DNA from: Apoda limacodes
Taxonomy: Eukaryota > Arthropoda > Insecta > Lepidoptera > Limacodidae
Direction of reading: 5' to 3'
Length of the DNA: 64,000 bases
Assembly (NCBI GenBank): GCA_946406115.1
Contig: OX291552.1
Location: 1,550,001 to 1,614,000, forward strand
The translations under genes and the position numbers were made by a program. The notes beneath the pieces are model-generated. The model saw only the letters and a program-made list of their open reading frames with translations, searched no databases and was not told the origin of the DNA. Of this stretch, positions 62,635-64,000 are shown one piece after another; position 1 is the stretch's first letter, and each line of letters begins with the position of its first letter.

Positions 62635-62740
62635 TCCATACGCCGATATTCTAAGTTAGCTTTATTTACTATCCATGCCACTAATTCTGCTTTTTCAGTA
62701 GCTGTAAGTTTAATAGTTGATGGCCCCATTCTCCCCTTCC
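62635..62740 (-). pseudogene. pogo/Tigger-type transposase fragment
   Basis: On the - strand 32 codons read MGPSTIKLTATEKAELVAWI then VNKANLEYRRMD. GPSxxLTxxEExxLVxWI is the block between the psq and CENPB helix-turn-helix domains of pogo-type transposases. No DDE part lies nearby, so it is an isolated fragment. Confidence 0.45.
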
Positions 62741-63135
62741 ATGACTTTGAAATACCTTATTTATCTATTGTGAGGGTAGATAGGTGCTTACTTATATTGT
62801 AAAGTTTATCACATTAAAGTAAACACAAAACGATCTCGCACATAAACAGCAAACAGGCAAATCAGTGAGTGCACGGGTCGTCACTCGTCACTCGTCAGCG
62901 GCAAATACTATTGCTGAGACTAACAAATGAAATATCATCCAAATATTTATGATTTCACATCAAGTTCCTGGCGCAACAAGTTCCATTTTATTTCTTCTTC
63001 GTACAAAGCTTATTATAAAAATGTACTCCGTACAAAATACTTGTCATAACCTTTTTTAATATAAAGTGTATATCATTCAGTGATTAGTTATTTTTAGAAC
63101 GTTACATGAGATATGTCGAGGTAACTTGGTGTAGT

Positions 63136-63460
63136 TACTCAAACTCAACAGAGCGCAGCGGGCAAGACTTGCTGCACGTATGAATACTGCTGCCATTCCT
63201 GGGTGCATCACAGACGAGCGGGTATTGTATTCTGAGGACATTCAGTTGTTTAAAATGATGTCCACGGCTTCTCTTTAATATCAGTGATGGCAGGGAGATA
63301 AACCTCACACTTGGAACCCAAATGGTTGGATTACGTAGAGTGCGGTTATAGAGGAACTTCTATAGGAGAAGGAACGGTTAAATTGTAGAATAAACTATGT
63401 GCTTAGGTGTTACTTGAGGACTGCAGTATAGTTCTTCGAGAAGGGGGTGATTACATTTGA
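63136..63460 (+). mobile_element. LINE-A 3' fragment, heavily worn
   Basis: 'aaactcaacagagcg', 'gaatactgctgccattcctggg', 'ttctgaggacattcagttgt...atgatgtccacggcttct' and 'cacacttggaacccaaatgg' follow the LINE-A ORF2 C-terminus in order, with many substitutions and indels. It is the oldest-looking copy here. Confidence 0.7.
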
Positions 63461-63475
63461 AAAAGGTCAAAAACA

Positions 63476-63762
63476 CCTCTAGTAGCAGTAGTCCGGTTGT
63501 TAGTCCGGTTGACCGAACTACTGAAACTTTTAAGTTGCAATAGTTCGGTTGTGACAAAGAACCGAACTATTAATACCTTTTTAGTAGCAACAGTCCGGTT
63601 ACTTAATAATCTAAACAAAATATATTTACAAACTATTTTATATCAAAAACACATTTTTTTTGCAAAATTAACGTTATCTTAAAAAAAAACAAATGAGTGT
63701 GGAAAAACAAATGAATGTCATTTTTTTTATCATAAAAACCCTTTTTAGGAAATTTTCTTTAA
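63476..63762 (-). repeat. 300-bp repeat, right copy of an inverted pair
   Basis: The reverse complement of 43577-43875, including the inner hairpin (aatagttcggtt...aaccgaactatt) and the AT-rich flank ('tttttatcataaaaaccct'). The pair brackets 20 kb that contains WDR24 exons 4-16 and the Ras exon. Confidence 0.85.
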
Positions 63763-64000
63763 ATTATGTTAGGTGACTTGGATCGAGTAGGTAGGTATAA
63801 TAAAAACTTCCATTTTTTTGCAAATATTATGTATAATATTTTTGCTTGTTGCGTTCCATTACAAAGTATCAACACTCACGTACAGACAGACAGATCTACT
63901 TACTACAGGACGAGTCGCTCTCGGCAATGCGACGCCGCTCACAGGGGCGCTGCGTTTTTGTTACCTTTTCATACAAAATATTTAAAAACTAACCGTAGCG
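63763..64000. other. Window end, nothing recognised
   Basis: A GC-richer stretch at 63900-63950 (acgagtcgctctcggcaatg) has no recognisable coding content. Confidence 0.35.

Overview
This is an AT-rich animal nuclear window, almost certainly from a moth or butterfly. Spliceosomal introns are obvious, about half the sequence is transposon debris, and several repeats are ones I recognise as typical of Lepidoptera: the 'ttccgtac...cgcgagtccgactcg...ttggccg' repeat, the 'actagcttttgcc...ggcttcgcc' repeat, the 'ccgacttcaaaaaagg' repeat and a tRNA-type SINE with its usual tail. I saw no prokaryotic operon, CRISPR array or defence system. The species cannot be read from the window.

Host genes. The main gene is the lepidopteran orthologue of WDR24, a GATOR2 subunit in the TORC1 amino-acid pathway. 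It lies on the + strand from 26817 to 57699. I traced 16 coding exons with consistent phase from ATG to TGA, giving a predicted protein of 818 residues: an N-terminal WD40 propeller, a proline/acid-rich linker, an alpha-solenoid and a C-terminal Cys/His zinc module. All splice sites are GT-AG except intron 3, which starts with GC. Beyond it, on the - strand, is the last coding exon of a Ras-family small GTPase (60202-60318) ending in a CAAX box. The two genes converge tail to tail.

Layout. 1-1.1 kb: a short inverted-repeat element. 1.1-4.9 kb: antisense LINE with RNase H. 5-7 kb: decayed piggyBac ending at a TTAA. 7.3-7.9 kb: 3' piece of a CR1-like LINE ('LINE-A', seven places in the window). 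9-10.3 kb: lepidopteran repeats and an RTE-type tail. 11.3-12.6 kb: IS630/Tc1-like transposase. 13.8-15.1 kb: MITE and LINE tail. 16-24 kb: an unusual array of repeated exon-like units, a 162-bp tandem triplet, the longest LINE-A copy, 5S-derived SINEs and a Myb/SANT-like ORF. 25.5-26.1 kb: duplicated PIF/Harbinger-like fragment. Inside WDR24 introns: a Jockey LINE, a CR1/L2-type LINE, a Gypsy gag piece with a 27-bp minisatellite, a 109-bp-arm hairpin, a MULE with complex inverted ends, LINE-A tails, a mariner relic and a Tc1 relic. A second mariner lies just downstream of WDR24.

How it fits together. WDR24 exons are short and become extremely GC-rich from exon 5 on, while the introns are AT-rich and hold most of the insertions; introns 2 and 3 alone take nearly 16 kb. 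Most LINE pieces inside the gene are antisense to it. Nothing here is convincingly a new biological system. The best candidates for something undescribed are the repeated exon-like array at 14.2-22.6 kb, the LINE-tail/exon hybrid triplet inside it, and the 5S-derived SINE family.
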